DNA of 64,000 nt from Pyropia yezoensis (GCA_009829735.1 CM020618.1:17221346-17285345), one strand, 5' to 3'; counted from the stretch's first letter, positions 20,517-30,772 are shown. The notes: generated by a model from the sequence alone, not told the origin. Made by a program: numbers and translations.

Positions 20517-22460
20517 ATGGCGACCCCGGGAGTGGAGACGGACTCTCTAGATGAGCGTATGGAGGACACCACCTACGGTGCAGCACCCGCCGGGACTTCC
20601 GGCGGGGGCTCCGCGATCGCTCCGGGGGATGGGACTCCCGCGTCACCCGGCTTTGGGTTGACGGCGGGGTCTCCTTCGGAGGCGGGACAAGTTGTCCCGC
20701 GTGAGGCCTTGGGGCGGTGGTTTTACCCCGCTTGGCCTCTCTATGAGGAGGGGTTGACTGTTCTTCGCTGTGGCCGACTTGGCGCAGCGATGGGTCGGGT
20801 ATGGGACCGCCTACGGGAGAAGTATCCCCGTAGGGTCGGGTTCCCTGCCGGCTTCAGGACGGACCAGTTTGCCTTCCTGGACGATGAGGAGGTTGAGGAC
20901 GTTCAGCGTGCCAAGGCCATGGTGGACCGCGGGGGAACTATCCCGGGTCCCGGCGACTTGCCGACCTTTACTTGGGACGCGGTGGCAACTCGCCCCCCGT
21001 ACCTTCACGAGGCCGATCCGCACACTCATCACTTTGATGTGCGGATGGAGAAAGACTTCCGGCGAGGTCCCTACTTGGTGACCTCGGCTCAACTTGAGTT
21101 TCCTCAACAGTCTGCTGCCAGTAAGGAGCAGTACTATCCGAAGAAGCCCGAGTGATGGCCTCAAGTTGAGGTCCCCTACGGGTTCCCGGCGTTGCTGCCA
21201 CGGTTGCTTGACCACTTCGGCTCCGTCATGTTGACGGCTGGCCCTAATCACCTGGTGTGGGCCATGTTGGCCACCCAGTGGCTCCTCGAGGTCATGTCGA
21301 CCTGGGTGTCCTGTGCTCAGCGGCGGGGGATGCTCTGGCATCTCCCCCTCCGGCTCATCCAAGGTTTGGAACAGCTCACCCCTCAGCTAGTTGCTGAGGG
21401 GTGCTCATCAGGACAACTCACTCTACTTGAGGAGATGCTCCGGCTCCATAAGTTTATCGAGTGGGAGAGCATTGAGCACAAGTTGCGTCGCCCCACTCGT
21501 GGGCCCAAGGACGATGGCGCACTTCGCCAGATCGTGTGGGTCGCTCGTGAACTTCACGACGGCCGTGTGGTCCTACGAGAGGGGTTGGGCATCGGGGACT
21601 ACCCGTATGCCCCGGGGGTGGATCGCCACACTGCGCCACCCCCGGACAAGCCCGTAGTTATGGCTGTGCCCTCATATGATGACCATATGACTCAGCCTAC
21701 TGCGGGGGCCCCAAGTCGGGGTCGCAGTTACACCCGGGTACCGCCACCTCGGCGTGCCCCTCCGCTTCCTCCTGTTCCTTTCCAGCCTCACGGGAACATC
21801 CCGATCAGCGTGGCCGTGGAGTCATCCACCCCGGTGTCCCCCAACTTGGGGGCCACCCTCCTGACGGTATACCCCAAGTTGGTGTTACCGCCCACGCCTC
21901 TAACCTCAGAGATGATGATCACCACGTTGGTGCGTACCATTTCCTGGTTGGCCGCGTCGACCGCAACCCTCCAGAGTTCCGAGACTCCTCAACTTGAGGA
22001 GCGCGTTCGTACTGCAGTGGCGACCGCGAGTTGCGAGTCGGTGGCGGAGTTTATGACAGCCGAGTTGGCTCGCATTGAGGCTATTATGCCCCAGCCAGCC
22101 CCACTTGGGCGTGGCAAACGTCGCGCGAGCCGGGCATACTCGCCTCCTCGCCGTCGTCGCCGACACTCGCGGCGCTCTCCCTCCGTGTCGGAAGACGAGT
22201 TGTCTTACTCCGTCTCGGAGTCCTCTACCCCGTCGGAGACAAAGTCTGTCCAGCGTCTGCGTCGCAAACTTGCGCGCAAGACCAGGCAGAAGAGTAGCCA
22301 CGGTCGGCGCCACTTGCGCGACCGTGAAGGGCGCGACGGTTCCGACTTGGAGCCGCCGCCGCTTCCAACGAGTAGAGACCGTTATCGGCGTGGGTCTCGC
22401 CGCTCGCCTCCACGTGAGGGCGAGGGCCGTGGAGTGGGAGAGTCTAGCATGCGTGCCTAG
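20517..22460 (+). CDS. E1 antisense accessory protein (one in-frame stop)
   Basis: Encoded on the strand opposite to E1 pol, ending 111 bp from the pol stop (tail-to-tail). ATG at 20517, three bases after a 21-bp palindrome. The frame is open to 22460 except for a TGA at 21153-21155, about one third in; it resumes in the same frame. I do not recognise a family. The N-terminal part contains VWDRLREKYPRRVGFPAG, which matches a block in the E2 antisense protein. The middle is Leu/Trp-rich and helical (LATQWLLEVMSTWVSC). The C-terminal third has a Pro-rich linker, SPNLGATL, a helical segment (SWLAASTATLQSSET) and a strongly basic Arg/Ser region (RRRRRHSRRSPS) like nucleic-acid-binding RS tails. 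A regulatory or structural role is inference. Confidence 0.7.
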
Positions 22461-22571
22461 TTGGCAGCTGCCTTTGTTGTGAGAGTGTGAGGGTTAGGGC
22501 TGTAGTTAAAAGCCACTCTGCGTACCACTTCGACTTGAAGCACTCTCTTGGCACTGTTGCTCGGCCTTCCC

Positions 22572-25500
22572 TCACGTTGAGGGAGGGCTGTTAGGGTCTA
22601 TCTCATTCCGGGCACAGTACGCCCGGACCTTCTCAGCGGGAAGATCCTCCACATACTCCCACGTATCATCCTTGGCTTTGTAGCCAAACCAACGCACCCT
22701 CAACATGAGGCGGTTAGTGTCCTCATCCCATCCGTGGTCGATGAACTTATCGAACACGTACTCCTGCGGGCCCTGTTTGGCCGCAGGCAGTGAGGGGAGG
22801 CGCCACGCTTCCAAAGCACGCGCCCAAGCTGGGTCGCCTGCAGGCGGTGGTGCAACTTTGACCACGTCCTGTCCGTTCACTGTGCGGACCCCATCGTCAC
22901 TTTCGATGGTGAAGCGCCGCCCATCAGTACGAAGGACCTGGTACGGTCCCTTCGTCTGGAATACCAGCTTACCCCCAGTTGGGGTGTGCGAGTGTACCAG
23001 CACCCAGTCACCCTGCTCGGGGACATGCTTAGCATTGCGCACCTTTTTGTCTAAGGTACGCTTGTAGCGCTTTTGTGCTTTGTCCATCTCAGCCCTGACT
23101 TTAGGGATGAGGTGCTCCAGCCTAGCAGCAAACTCCGCCTTACTCTCAGTAGGAGTAGGCGTACTGCCACTACCCTCCCCAGTTGGGAGCGACCGCCGCA
23201 CGGCAATAGACCGCACACGACGGGGGGTCACAAAAGCGAGGGGTACTTCCCCTGTAGATGAGTGAACCTGCGAATTGTAGGCAGTAGTAAGAATAGAAAT
23301 GTATTGGTCCCACGTCTTCACGTGCTCACTCACATAGTGGCGCAGCTGCCTAACAATAGTTTTGTTGAAGCGCTCCACCTGCCCATTAGTTTGTGGGTGG
23401 TAGGGGGTGGCATAGTTTGCCTTAACCCCCAACATATCCAGCACTCCCTGAAACAGTACAGACGCAAATTGCGGTCCATTGTCCGATAGTGTACTATCTG
23501 GGATGCCATACGCGGCAACCCAGTGATCTAGGAAGGCTGACACGACCGACATGGCCGTGATCTCTGCCAGTGGGATCGCTCGCGTAAGTTTCGTGAAGCG
23601 GTCACAGATGACCAGGAGGTACTGGTTGCCCTCCTCGGTCACTGGCAGTGGCCCAAGGATGTCCATCGCCAACGCGGCGAAGGGCTCCTTGGCCGGGAAC
23701 AATAGCATAGCTGTACTAGGCCGCCGTTCCATCAGACGGTTCTGTGCACAACTTGTGCAGGCAGCCACCCAACTGTAGATGTCCACCACCATGGACGGCC
23801 AGTAGTACCTGGTCCTCAGGGTCTGGTACAGTTTACTAGACCCCAGGTGTCCACCCGTGGGAGCGTTGTGCTCCCTCTCAAGGATACTGCCCTTGAGGGA
23901 TGCGGGGACGACAAGTTGTTCGGTCCCCTGGAATACCCCCCTCCTCATGAGGAGGCCATCGTCTCCCAGAAAGAAACGCGTCTCCACCACTGTATCCAGT
24001 GTATCCCTCTGCGACTTGCAGAAGGGATCCTCGGCCTGGGCCTTCACCACCTCGTCCAGGGACAGGGGCAAGTACTTCTTGTTCCCTGGCGCCTCGGGGT
24101 TCAACGCCTGACCCGAGCGCGTGACTACCCCCACGATGGGGATGTCCTCATCGACTGGGTTAGTGTCCAGCCCCTCGGTAGGTACCCGAGAAAGGCCGTC
24201 GGCAAGGGCATGTTGCCTGCCACGTCGGTACTCAATATCAAAGTTGAAGGGTGCCAGTCGCACCCTCCACCGGTTGAGACGAGTGTTCGTACAGTCCGTC
24301 TTGAAGATGAACTGCAACGCGCGGTGGTCACAGCGGATGAGGAACTTCTCACCCTCCAGGTAGTGACGAAGTGACGTCACCTCCCCAGCGCCTCCACTTG
24401 AGGAGCTGGGCATGACGGACATAAGTTCTGTCCGCAGGTCTCCCTTCGTAAACTCCTGTAGCATGTAAAAAGCCATGCCTTCACTTATGGCATTGTCGTC
24501 ACAGGCTTCTGTGAAACGACGTAGAAACTCAAAGACACGGAGGGGGGGAGCTCCATCCCACTCCGCTCTGTGCCCAAAAGAATGAAGTGCATTCTTCTTG
24601 GCACGGCCCATAGCTCGGGCCTGGTCAGGACCATACGCCACCGACTTGTTGTGAAGGGCGTAGGTCTCGCAGTCAAAGATCCGCTGGTAGACCGGGTTGG
24701 CTACCTGGATCTTGGGCGGCACCTCACGTTGAGGGAACAGCCGCTGTGGCACTGGGGTAAGTTGACCCTCAGCGCCTGTAGTCTGGTACGGCGAGCTTGG
24801 TGTAGCCGCCGGCGTTTCCGAGGGGAACTCCCCCGTGAAGGGCGTACGCCCCACCGAGAATGGTGCGGCTCCCACGTTGGGAGTCACAGGGGTCCCCCCC
24901 TGTTCGGGGCGACCCGGAATAGGCGTCAGGGGAGTTTCGCCCTGCGCCTGCGGGCTCGAAAGCCCCAATCCGGTCTGGACATTAAGGCCATCTGGCAAAC
25001 TCGCCACAATCTGATTCAGAATAGTATTCGTCATCGTGACCACCAGGTCCGGCAAAGTCTGCCGCAACACATTGGTCGCCTCCCGACGGACAGTTTCCGC
25101 GAGGAGTGGATTGACGACTCCAGTTGAGTCTCGGTCCGCCTCCGGGAGTCCACCTGAGGGGTAACCACGTTCCTCAGGGGTCTCAACCGGGGGCATGGGC
25201 GTGAGCCCATCGCCGACCAACGGAGGTCCGCCGTCCTCCGAAAGCCTAGTTCGCGACGGCTCCAAGCCAAAGTTGGCCCCAACCCGAGTGGAACCCGCGG
25301 GGACAGTCCTCACCCCTTGGGACGTTCCCGTTGAGTATACCACACGGTGGCCAGACTTCGGCCCACCCACATCAGAAGTGTCACCCGAGTGAACTCCCGA
25401 CTGAGTCGGGGTGGCCTGTTGCCCGCCCGTACTTCCAGTCCTGCTGGCTTGAGGGACCTCTAGTCCCTCTGCGACCCCAGGTAAACCCACCTGTGTCTCA

Positions 25501-25574
25501 CCAGTATTCAAAGGCACTGAAGTACGTGCGTCACCCGTGTACTCCCCGGACGACGGGGGGTCCGAACTAGCCAT
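22572..25574 (-). CDS. E1 gag-(deleted)-RNase H-integrase-chromodomain polyprotein
   Basis: ATG at 25574 (MASSDPPSS); 1000 codons. Residues 1 to about 290 are Thr/Pro/Gly-rich, then IFDCETYALHNK and a capsid-like helical segment (FLRRFTEACDDNAISEG, YMLQEFTKGDLRTEL) to about residue 398. The chain then joins at about residue 412 to the RNase H C-terminal half (LEGEKFLIRCDHRAL, ADGLSRVPTEG). Protease, reverse transcriptase and the start of RNase H are missing without loss of frame. Integrase follows: HHCC zinc site (REHNAPTGGHLG, CTSCAQN), and DDE core with AMDILGPLP, LSDNGPQFAS and TNGQVERFNK. The C-terminus has a chromodomain (FDKFIDHGWDED, LMLRVRWFGY, TWEYVEDLP). The element therefore needs reverse transcriptase from elsewhere but could supply its own integrase. 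Confidence 0.93.
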   Translation of the reverse strand: MASSDPPSSGEYTGDARTSVPLNTGETQVGLPGVAEGLEVPQASRTGSTGGQQATPTQSGVHSGDTSDVGGPKSGHRVVYSTGTSQGVRTVPAGSTRVGANFGLEPSRTRLSEDGGPPLVGDGLTPMPPVETPEERGYPSGGLPEADRDSTGVVNPLLAETVRREATNVLRQTLPDLVVTMTNTILNQIVASLPDGLNVQTGLGLSSPQAQGETPLTPIPGRPEQGGTPVTPNVGAAPFSVGRTPFTGEFPSETPAATPSSPYQTTGAEGQLTPVPQRLFPQREVPPKIQVANPVYQRIFDCETYALHNKSVAYGPDQARAMGRAKKNALHSFGHRAEWDGAPPLRVFEFLRRFTEACDDNAISEGMAFYMLQEFTKGDLRTELMSVMPSSSSGGAGEVTSLRHYLEGEKFLIRCDHRALQFIFKTDCTNTRLNRWRVRLAPFNFDIEYRRGRQHALADGLSRVPTEGLDTNPVDEDIPIVGVVTRSGQALNPEAPGNKKYLPLSLDEVVKAQAEDPFCKSQRDTLDTVVETRFFLGDDGLLMRRGVFQGTEQLVVPASLKGSILEREHNAPTGGHLGSSKLYQTLRTRYYWPSMVVDIYSWVAACTSCAQNRLMERRPSTAMLLFPAKEPFAALAMDILGPLPVTEEGNQYLLVICDRFTKLTRAIPLAEITAMSVVSAFLDHWVAAYGIPDSTLSDNGPQFASVLFQGVLDMLGVKANYATPYHPQTNGQVERFNKTIVRQLRHYVSEHVKTWDQYISILTTAYNSQVHSSTGEVPLAFVTPRRVRSIAVRRSLPTGEGSGSTPTPTESKAEFAARLEHLIPKVRAEMDKAQKRYKRTLDKKVRNAKHVPEQGDWVLVHSHTPTGGKLVFQTKGPYQVLRTDGRRFTIESDDGVRTVNGQDVVKVAPPPAGDPAWARALEAWRLPSLPAAKQGPQEYVFDKFIDHGWDEDTNRLMLRVRWFGYKAKDDTWEYVEDLPAEKVRAYCARNEIDPNSPPST

Positions 25575-25676
25575 GTTGGCTGACGATCCGTATGACACGG
25601 TCCAAGTCCACCGTTCCTCTGAGACAGAGGGCCCCCTACACCCGGGTGCACCCGGAGGTAAAGTTTACCTCTGTCC

Positions 25677-25691
25677 CCTGCTGCTCCACCA
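25677..25691 (-). promoter_or_regulatory. E1 primer binding site
   Basis: TGGTGGAGCAGCAGG, two bases inside the 5' LTR on the minus strand. It begins with the TGG complementary to a tRNA CCA end. The matching tRNA cannot be named here, but E2 has a near-identical site at the same spacing. Confidence 0.75.
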
Positions 25692-25693
25692 AA

Positions 25694-26163
25694 TGTGGCA
25701 AAAACCACATGCACACACGGCACCCAAGTTGGGGCGGTGTGCAAGGGCTGCCTCCCGTGTCGGGGGAACCGGAAGAAGTGCAAGTCGCACACACTCTGTC
25801 CCTGTTGTGGGGCAAACCCCCCACGGACAAACAAGAGGATGGTGTGTGGTCCAACAGTTTCTTGGTCGGGACGGGGACGCAGGGCCAAGCCCCGCTGTCC
25901 CTCCCCTTATCCCCCCAGGGTCCACTCAGAATCTCGCCACTCAGAATCTCCCACCCCAGCACCTGCCCACCGGGCCACACGAAAATTCAAGACGATAAAT
26001 GCAGAAAACCCTCAAATCCAAGTTGGATTTACTACTAAGCTAACTATCCCAAACTTAGGGAATATGGACCCAAATGCAGGGGGAGGAACGGATCAGGCTA
26101 GTGGCCTGCCGCCCCTTGCATGGCACGTGTTGCCCCCCTATCTGGGGGGTCAATACTGCCACA
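25694..26163 (-). repeat. E1 5' LTR (470 bp)
   Basis: Same sequence as 19709-20178 apart from one base; begins and ends with TG...CA. Confidence 0.95.
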
Positions 26164-26482
26164 TGAACCGCAGCACCGACGACTAAGCGGGCGTCAGGCC
26201 GCGCCATTTGGCAAGCCACGAGCGCAACGCAGCCTCCACAACGTACCGAAGATGACCGAGGCAGGGGGGGGGGGCGCGGCGGGGTAAGGTAATAGATATT
26301 ATGGCTGGGGGCGGGGACGGAGATGTGGAGCGAGAATGGGAGCGGCAAGGGGGAAGAGAGGCACCGTTACGGTAGCGGAGCGATGCGTTGAGAGATGTAT
26401 GGCGGGTGTTCGACAGTGGGTGTGCGACGACAATGGCTCAGGGCAACCGCAAACGCGCAGCGCTGGCTGTTGCAAGGGGGTG
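26164..26482. other. 319-bp host spacer between E1 and E2
   Basis: Begins with the E1 target duplication TGAAC and ends with the E2 duplication GGGTG. Removing both elements joins 19708 to 26169-26482 to 33751, the probable ancestral sequence. No gene seen. Confidence 0.7.
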
Positions 26483-27021
26483 TGTGGGAGATTGGGCCGG
26501 AATTCGGTACCAATACTTTGGAGATTCGGGTCAAGTGGACCTGACCGGAAGTCGAAATTCACCCGACCCACGATGGTGAAACTTCTGACTTCTGGACGGA
26601 AATTCGACTAGGACTTCCGACATACTAGAGCAGGGTAATGCTGCTGGTATTTGTTTCTTGGGATTTTTGCACGGGAGCCAGACGGATTTCTACGCTTTGA
26701 GTGCTTTGCATGTGGAGTGATATGATTGGTTTGTTTGAGGGTTCATTTTCTGAGTGTTTTGAGGGGTTGCGTGAGCGTGTGAGGAGGGTTGATAAGGAGG
26801 GACAGCAAGGCGGGGAGGGCCCACCTTGGCTGGCCAAGCAAGTAAACACCGTCTGGCTCCGACACATCTTGTTCGTGCCTTGGTGAGCTGACCCGTTCAC
26901 CACACGCAAGTTCCGTGTTCGGCTGTGTGGAGGTGCTTGCTTCCGGTGTCCCAAGTTGGGATATCGGCAATACTCCTCTTCCTTCCCTGACTCGGGGTTG
27001 GTGGTTGGGAGTACTGCTACA
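26483..27021 (+). repeat. E2 5' LTR (539 bp)
   Basis: TGTGGGAG...GCTACA. Identical by eye to 33207-33745. Contains the 13-bp palindrome TCCCAAGTTGGGA at 26949-26961. Confidence 0.95.
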
Positions 27022-27023
27022 GT

Positions 27024-27037
27024 TGGTGGATCAGCGG
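27024..27037 (+). promoter_or_regulatory. E2 primer binding site
   Basis: TGGTGGATCAGCGG, two bases inside the 5' LTR. Differs from the E1 site at only two of its 14 positions. Confidence 0.75.
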
Positions 27038-27338
27038 GGGAGAGGATATCGACTTTGGTACCTCCCTTGACCGGAAAAGGGACCAAGTTGGCCCCTCTCC
27101 CCCTTCGGCACCGAGACTTCCGGTGACACGATCGACTCGCCTACGTTCCGAGCGTTCGCTGGGTGACGAGGTTGGCCACCGTGAGTCTTGGTGGGAGACC
27201 CGGAGTTTCGGGAAACCTCATCGCCTTCCTTGAGGTAGGTGGAGGGGTGGAACGTGCTCTAGGAACTCCCTAGCTGACGATCCCCGACTCTGGACACCGT
27301 TTGGTCGTTTTGGTTGACTCCACGTGACTCTTGCGGAG

Positions 27339-28046
27339 ATGGCTGGTGAGGGAGACCCCCCCATTGCGCCGAGTGTACCTGGGGAGGGGGAGCGTAGTCC
27401 TCCCCCGACGGGCGGAGTACCACCCAGGCCGGGCAGTGCGGATGTGGTGGGTCCAGAGGTTGGACCCCGACGGCGGTCGGCCAGGTTCCTTCCCAGGCCG
27501 TCCCCGGAAGAGACGGGCGGAGTTCGCCCTTCTCCGGTGGGAGCGCCGAGCCAGGGTCAGGCTCCGGCAAACTCTTCGGGGAGTGACGACACTCACTTCG
27601 GCATGGGACCGCCGACCGGCAGAGGTGACGGGACGGGGAGTTCCGTACCCCGGGTTGGTGGGTCCGCGCCACGACTGGTGTCGGAAGGACCGGGTGGGAG
27701 CTCGAGTCAAGCTCCACCTGGGTCATCCGGTATCGTGGATGACTCGGTGATGACTGCCATCGCACAAGTCGTGCGAGAGGAGGTGGGGAAGGCGTTGAAG
27801 GGGAACACCCCTCCGCCTGAGCAGGCCTCGAGGCGTCAGAAGCGACGGGAGATTCGACGTACTCTCCGTCGTGAGGTGGACTCAGAGTCTGAGTCCTCTA
27901 CAAGTGGCAAGTCGGGTGAAGAGGATCTTACCCGACGTGGTCGTGTGACTCACACGGACCGTCTTGGGACTAGAGTCGTCCCAGGAAAGATAGTGGTGAA
28001 TAATCCATTGTTCAAGGATGTCTTCGACTGTGAGACATATGGGTAA
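27339..28046 (+). CDS. E2 Gag, N-terminal part
   Basis: ATG at 27339 (MAGEGDPPIAP), 235 codons, TAA at 28044. Pro/Gly/Ser-rich N-terminus, a helical segment (AIAQVVREEVGKALKG), a basic/acidic Ser-rich region (RREIRRTLRREVDSESESST) and an end at NPLFKDVFDCETYG. E1 has the corresponding NPVYQRIFDCETY well before its capsid segment, so E2 Gag has lost its capsid and zinc-knuckle regions at a deletion junction near 28040. Confidence 0.8.
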   Translation: MAGEGDPPIAPSVPGEGERSPPPTGGVPPRPGSADVVGPEVGPRRRSARFLPRPSPEETGGVRPSPVGAPSQGQAPANSSGSDDTHFGMGPPTGRGDGTGSSVPRVGGSAPRLVSEGPGGSSSQAPPGSSGIVDDSVMTAIAQVVREEVGKALKGNTPPPEQASRRQKRREIRRTLRREVDSESESSTSGKSGEEDLTRRGRVTHTDRLGTRVVPGKIVVNNPLFKDVFDCETYG

Positions 28047-28069
28047 GGGATAGTTACCCCTTACCCCGT

Positions 28070-30772
28070 ATGGACGATTGCCTCGACTCACTCGGTGAGG
28101 CACAGTACTTTTCCACGTTGGAATGCAACGCGGGGTACTGGCAGATACCCATCCGCAAGGAGGACAGACACTTGACCACCTTCACGTGTCACTGTGGAGT
28201 TTATCAGTGTACACGGCTCCCTTTCGGGCTTTTCCATGCACCTGCGACTTTCCAGCGTGCTATTGACTTGATACTTGCCGGAGTCAAGTGGCAGATCGCC
28301 CTGGTGTATCTGGACGATATCATTGTGTTCTCCGGGACTGCCGAAGAACACCTGTCCCACTTGGACAGAGTGTTTACCCTGTTGGGTGAAGCAGGAGTAA
28401 CACTCAAACCTACGAAGTGTCACCTCTTTAGTAATGAGGTGGAGTACCTCGGCCATATAGTCCGGCCAGGTCGCATTCTGGTCAATGAGAAGAACCTCAT
28501 GGCCATCCGTCGGGCGAAGTTCCCCCAGACGCAGACACAACTCAGGAGCTTCCTGGGTATGTGTAACGTATACAGACGCTTTGTGGCGAACTATGCCAAA
28601 GTGTCTGCACCGTTGAACCACTTGGTAAGTTCCAAGATGCCCAAGCGCTTGGATGCTCCCAAACTCCCGGAGCAAGAAGCGTTTGATAGGTTGCGAGAAC
28701 TCCTCCGCAACCCACCGGTGTTAGCGATCCCCAGACCGGGGGCTCACTACATCGTTGATGTGGACGCAAGTTACGATCAACTTGGTTGTTGCTTACTCCA
28801 TCAACAGCCTTCGGGGGAGTATTTACCCGTTGGCTATTTTAGCAAAGGACTCTCACCGGCCCAGAAGAACTATTCTGTGACGGAGGTAGAGGGCCTTGGC
28901 GTAGTATGGGCAGTCTCCATGCTACGGCCATACATCGAAGGAAGGAAGTTCCTCATTCGATGTGACCACAAGGCTTTGAAGTGGATACTCACCACTACAG
29001 CCTGTACGAATAACCGACTCAATCGATGGCGACTCTGCCTCGCTGAGTTCGATTATGACGTTGAATATCGGCCAGGCCCGAAGCATGCGGCTGCGGACGC
29101 GTTGTCTCGCATACCGACGGATGGGAAAGACTCTTCCCCCATCCCTGAGGAACTCCCTCATGTGGCAGTGACCACTCGCTCCGGAACTGTCCTCGACCCG
29201 AGGATGCCTGGCATGGCCAAGCTATTACCCGTGTCTCTGGATGAGTTTGTCCAGGCACAGGAGAGCGACAAACTTTGTCGACGACTCAGGAAGGAGCTCG
29301 ACCAGGCTCAACCGACTCGGTTCTTCCTGAATGACAACGGCATACTCTGCCGTAAGGGATATACCCAGGGGGACAAGCAAGTCGTCGTCCCCAAGGAGTT
29401 ACGCAAGAGTATCCTCCAACGGGAGCACTCCTCACCGTTGGGTGGACACCCAGGGTCTACGAGGATGTATCAGACCCTACGCAAGAAGTACTATTGGCCA
29501 TCACTCGTGGCTGATGTGTACGGGTATGTAGCCGCATGCGCGACTTGCGCAAAGAATAGACACATGGAGTCCCGGCAGACTTCTTCCATGAGACTCTTTC
29601 CTGCAACAGAGCCGTTTGCAGCGATAGCAGTGGACTTACTCGGTCCACTACCACGAACACTAGAGGGATATGAGTACCTTCTGGTGATGTGTGATCGCTT
29701 TACTAAGCTCACACGGGTATCCCCACTCAAGGATATCACAGCCGTGGACGTTCTGAGTGAGTTACTCGACGTCTGGGTTGCCAGTTATGGCATCCCCGAC
29801 TCTATCCTTTCGGATAATGGACCACAGTTTGCGTCCGTCCTGTATCAGGGAGTCATGAAGATGTTGGGGGTGCAGACGAATTTCGCAACCCCTTACCACC
29901 CCCAGACTAATGGGCAGGTGGAACGATTCAACAGGACTCTAGTGCGCCAGTTGCGTCACTATGTCCATGACCATGTAGTCACATGGGCTCGTTATGAGTC
30001 ACTACTCGTGACAGCATACAACTCCCAGGTACACAGTAGTACGGGAGAGGCACCGTTTGCCTTCGTCTGCCCCCGACGACTTCCGTCAGTAGCTGTGGAG
30101 CGTCTCACCCAGACAGAGGGTGAGACTTCGACTCAAACACCGAGTCAGGCGAAAGCCTCCCTACTCCAGAGACTGGAGGAGATGATACCCCTTGTCCGGG
30201 CTACTATGGAGAAGGCCCAAGCTCGTTACAAGAGGTACTTCGATGTCCGAGTCAGACATCGTCGCGATCCGCTCCGAGTTGGAGATTGGATTTATGTCAA
30301 CTCCCACGACAATAAGGGAGGGAAATTGGTCTGCAAAACTCTGGGACCATATTACATCCTTAAGACGGATGGACGGCGGTTAACCATCGAGAGTGATGAT
30401 GGTATCCGGACGATAAATGGGAATCACGCGACTCGCGCACCCGAACCCCCAGAGGGAGATCCCGCTTGGGAAAGGGCCTTGCAAGCATGGAAAGTCCCAT
30501 CCTTGCCGACCTCCTCCAATAAACCGTTGGAGGCGGTGTTCGACAAGTTTGTCGGACACGGATACGATGAGTCGGGGCGACTCATGCTCCGAGTCAGGTG
30601 GTTCGGGTATGGACCAACTTCCGACACATGGGAGTTTGTAGAGGACCTACCAGTAGAGAAGGTCCGTAGATACTGCCAGGCTGCGGGCATATCTATACGC
30701 CGACGTAGCACTCGTACGTCGGGGGATGAAGTCCCTGCTCCAAGTCAGAGCAGAGCGGCAAGCCAACCATGA
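28070..30772 (+). CDS. E2 Pol: partial RT, RNase H, integrase, chromodomain
   Basis: The frame is open from before 28055 and reads RDSYPLPRMDDC, the conserved start of the RT palm region, so everything N-terminal to it is deleted. RT: TFTCHCGVYQCTRLPFGL, then the active site VYLDDIIVFS, then SNEVEYLGHIV. RNase H: IVDVDASYDQLG, IRCDHKALKWI, ADALSRIPTDG. Integrase: REHSSPLGGHPGS with CATCAKN (zinc site), AVDLLGPLPRT, LSDNGPQFAS, TNGQVERFNR (DDE). C-terminus: chromodomain (FDKFVGHGYDES, LMLRVRWFGYG, TWEFVEDLP), as in chromovirus-type elements. The stop at 30770 is 128 bp from the end of the antisense frame. Frame differs from Gag, so expression would need a frameshift or separate start. Confidence 0.92.
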   Translation: MDDCLDSLGEAQYFSTLECNAGYWQIPIRKEDRHLTTFTCHCGVYQCTRLPFGLFHAPATFQRAIDLILAGVKWQIALVYLDDIIVFSGTAEEHLSHLDRVFTLLGEAGVTLKPTKCHLFSNEVEYLGHIVRPGRILVNEKNLMAIRRAKFPQTQTQLRSFLGMCNVYRRFVANYAKVSAPLNHLVSSKMPKRLDAPKLPEQEAFDRLRELLRNPPVLAIPRPGAHYIVDVDASYDQLGCCLLHQQPSGEYLPVGYFSKGLSPAQKNYSVTEVEGLGVVWAVSMLRPYIEGRKFLIRCDHKALKWILTTTACTNNRLNRWRLCLAEFDYDVEYRPGPKHAAADALSRIPTDGKDSSPIPEELPHVAVTTRSGTVLDPRMPGMAKLLPVSLDEFVQAQESDKLCRRLRKELDQAQPTRFFLNDNGILCRKGYTQGDKQVVVPKELRKSILQREHSSPLGGHPGSTRMYQTLRKKYYWPSLVADVYGYVAACATCAKNRHMESRQTSSMRLFPATEPFAAIAVDLLGPLPRTLEGYEYLLVMCDRFTKLTRVSPLKDITAVDVLSELLDVWVASYGIPDSILSDNGPQFASVLYQGVMKMLGVQTNFATPYHPQTNGQVERFNRTLVRQLRHYVHDHVVTWARYESLLVTAYNSQVHSSTGEAPFAFVCPRRLPSVAVERLTQTEGETSTQTPSQAKASLLQRLEEMIPLVRATMEKAQARYKRYFDVRVRHRRDPLRVGDWIYVNSHDNKGGKLVCKTLGPYYILKTDGRRLTIESDDGIRTINGNHATRAPEPPEGDPAWERALQAWKVPSLPTSSNKPLEAVFDKFVGHGYDESGRLMLRVRWFGYGPTSDTWEFVEDLPVEKVRRYCQAAGISIRRRSTRTSGDEVPAPSQSRAASQP

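Larger units (their letters stand above)
19709..26163 (-). mobile_element. E1: Ty3/gypsy chromodomain LTR retrotransposon with antisense gene, PR/RT deleted
   Basis: A 6455-bp element bounded by 470-bp LTRs and a perfect 5-bp target duplication, TGAAC (19704-19708 and 26164-26168). Transcription orientation is minus: the primer binding site lies next to the LTR at 25694-26163, and the polypurine tract next to the LTR at 19709-20178. The gag-pol frame goes straight from a capsid-like segment to RNase H, so protease and reverse transcriptase are absent. Integrase and chromodomain are intact. A long frame on the opposite strand fills the space between pol and the 3' LTR. I see one base difference between the LTRs, so insertion was recent. 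Confidence 0.95.

Noticed and set aside
25508-25888. Frames on the sense strand of the E1 LTR (for example MALRPRPDQETVGP)
   Set aside because: They cross the LTR border into unrelated leader sequence and show no motif; LTR openness alone is not evidence of a gene.
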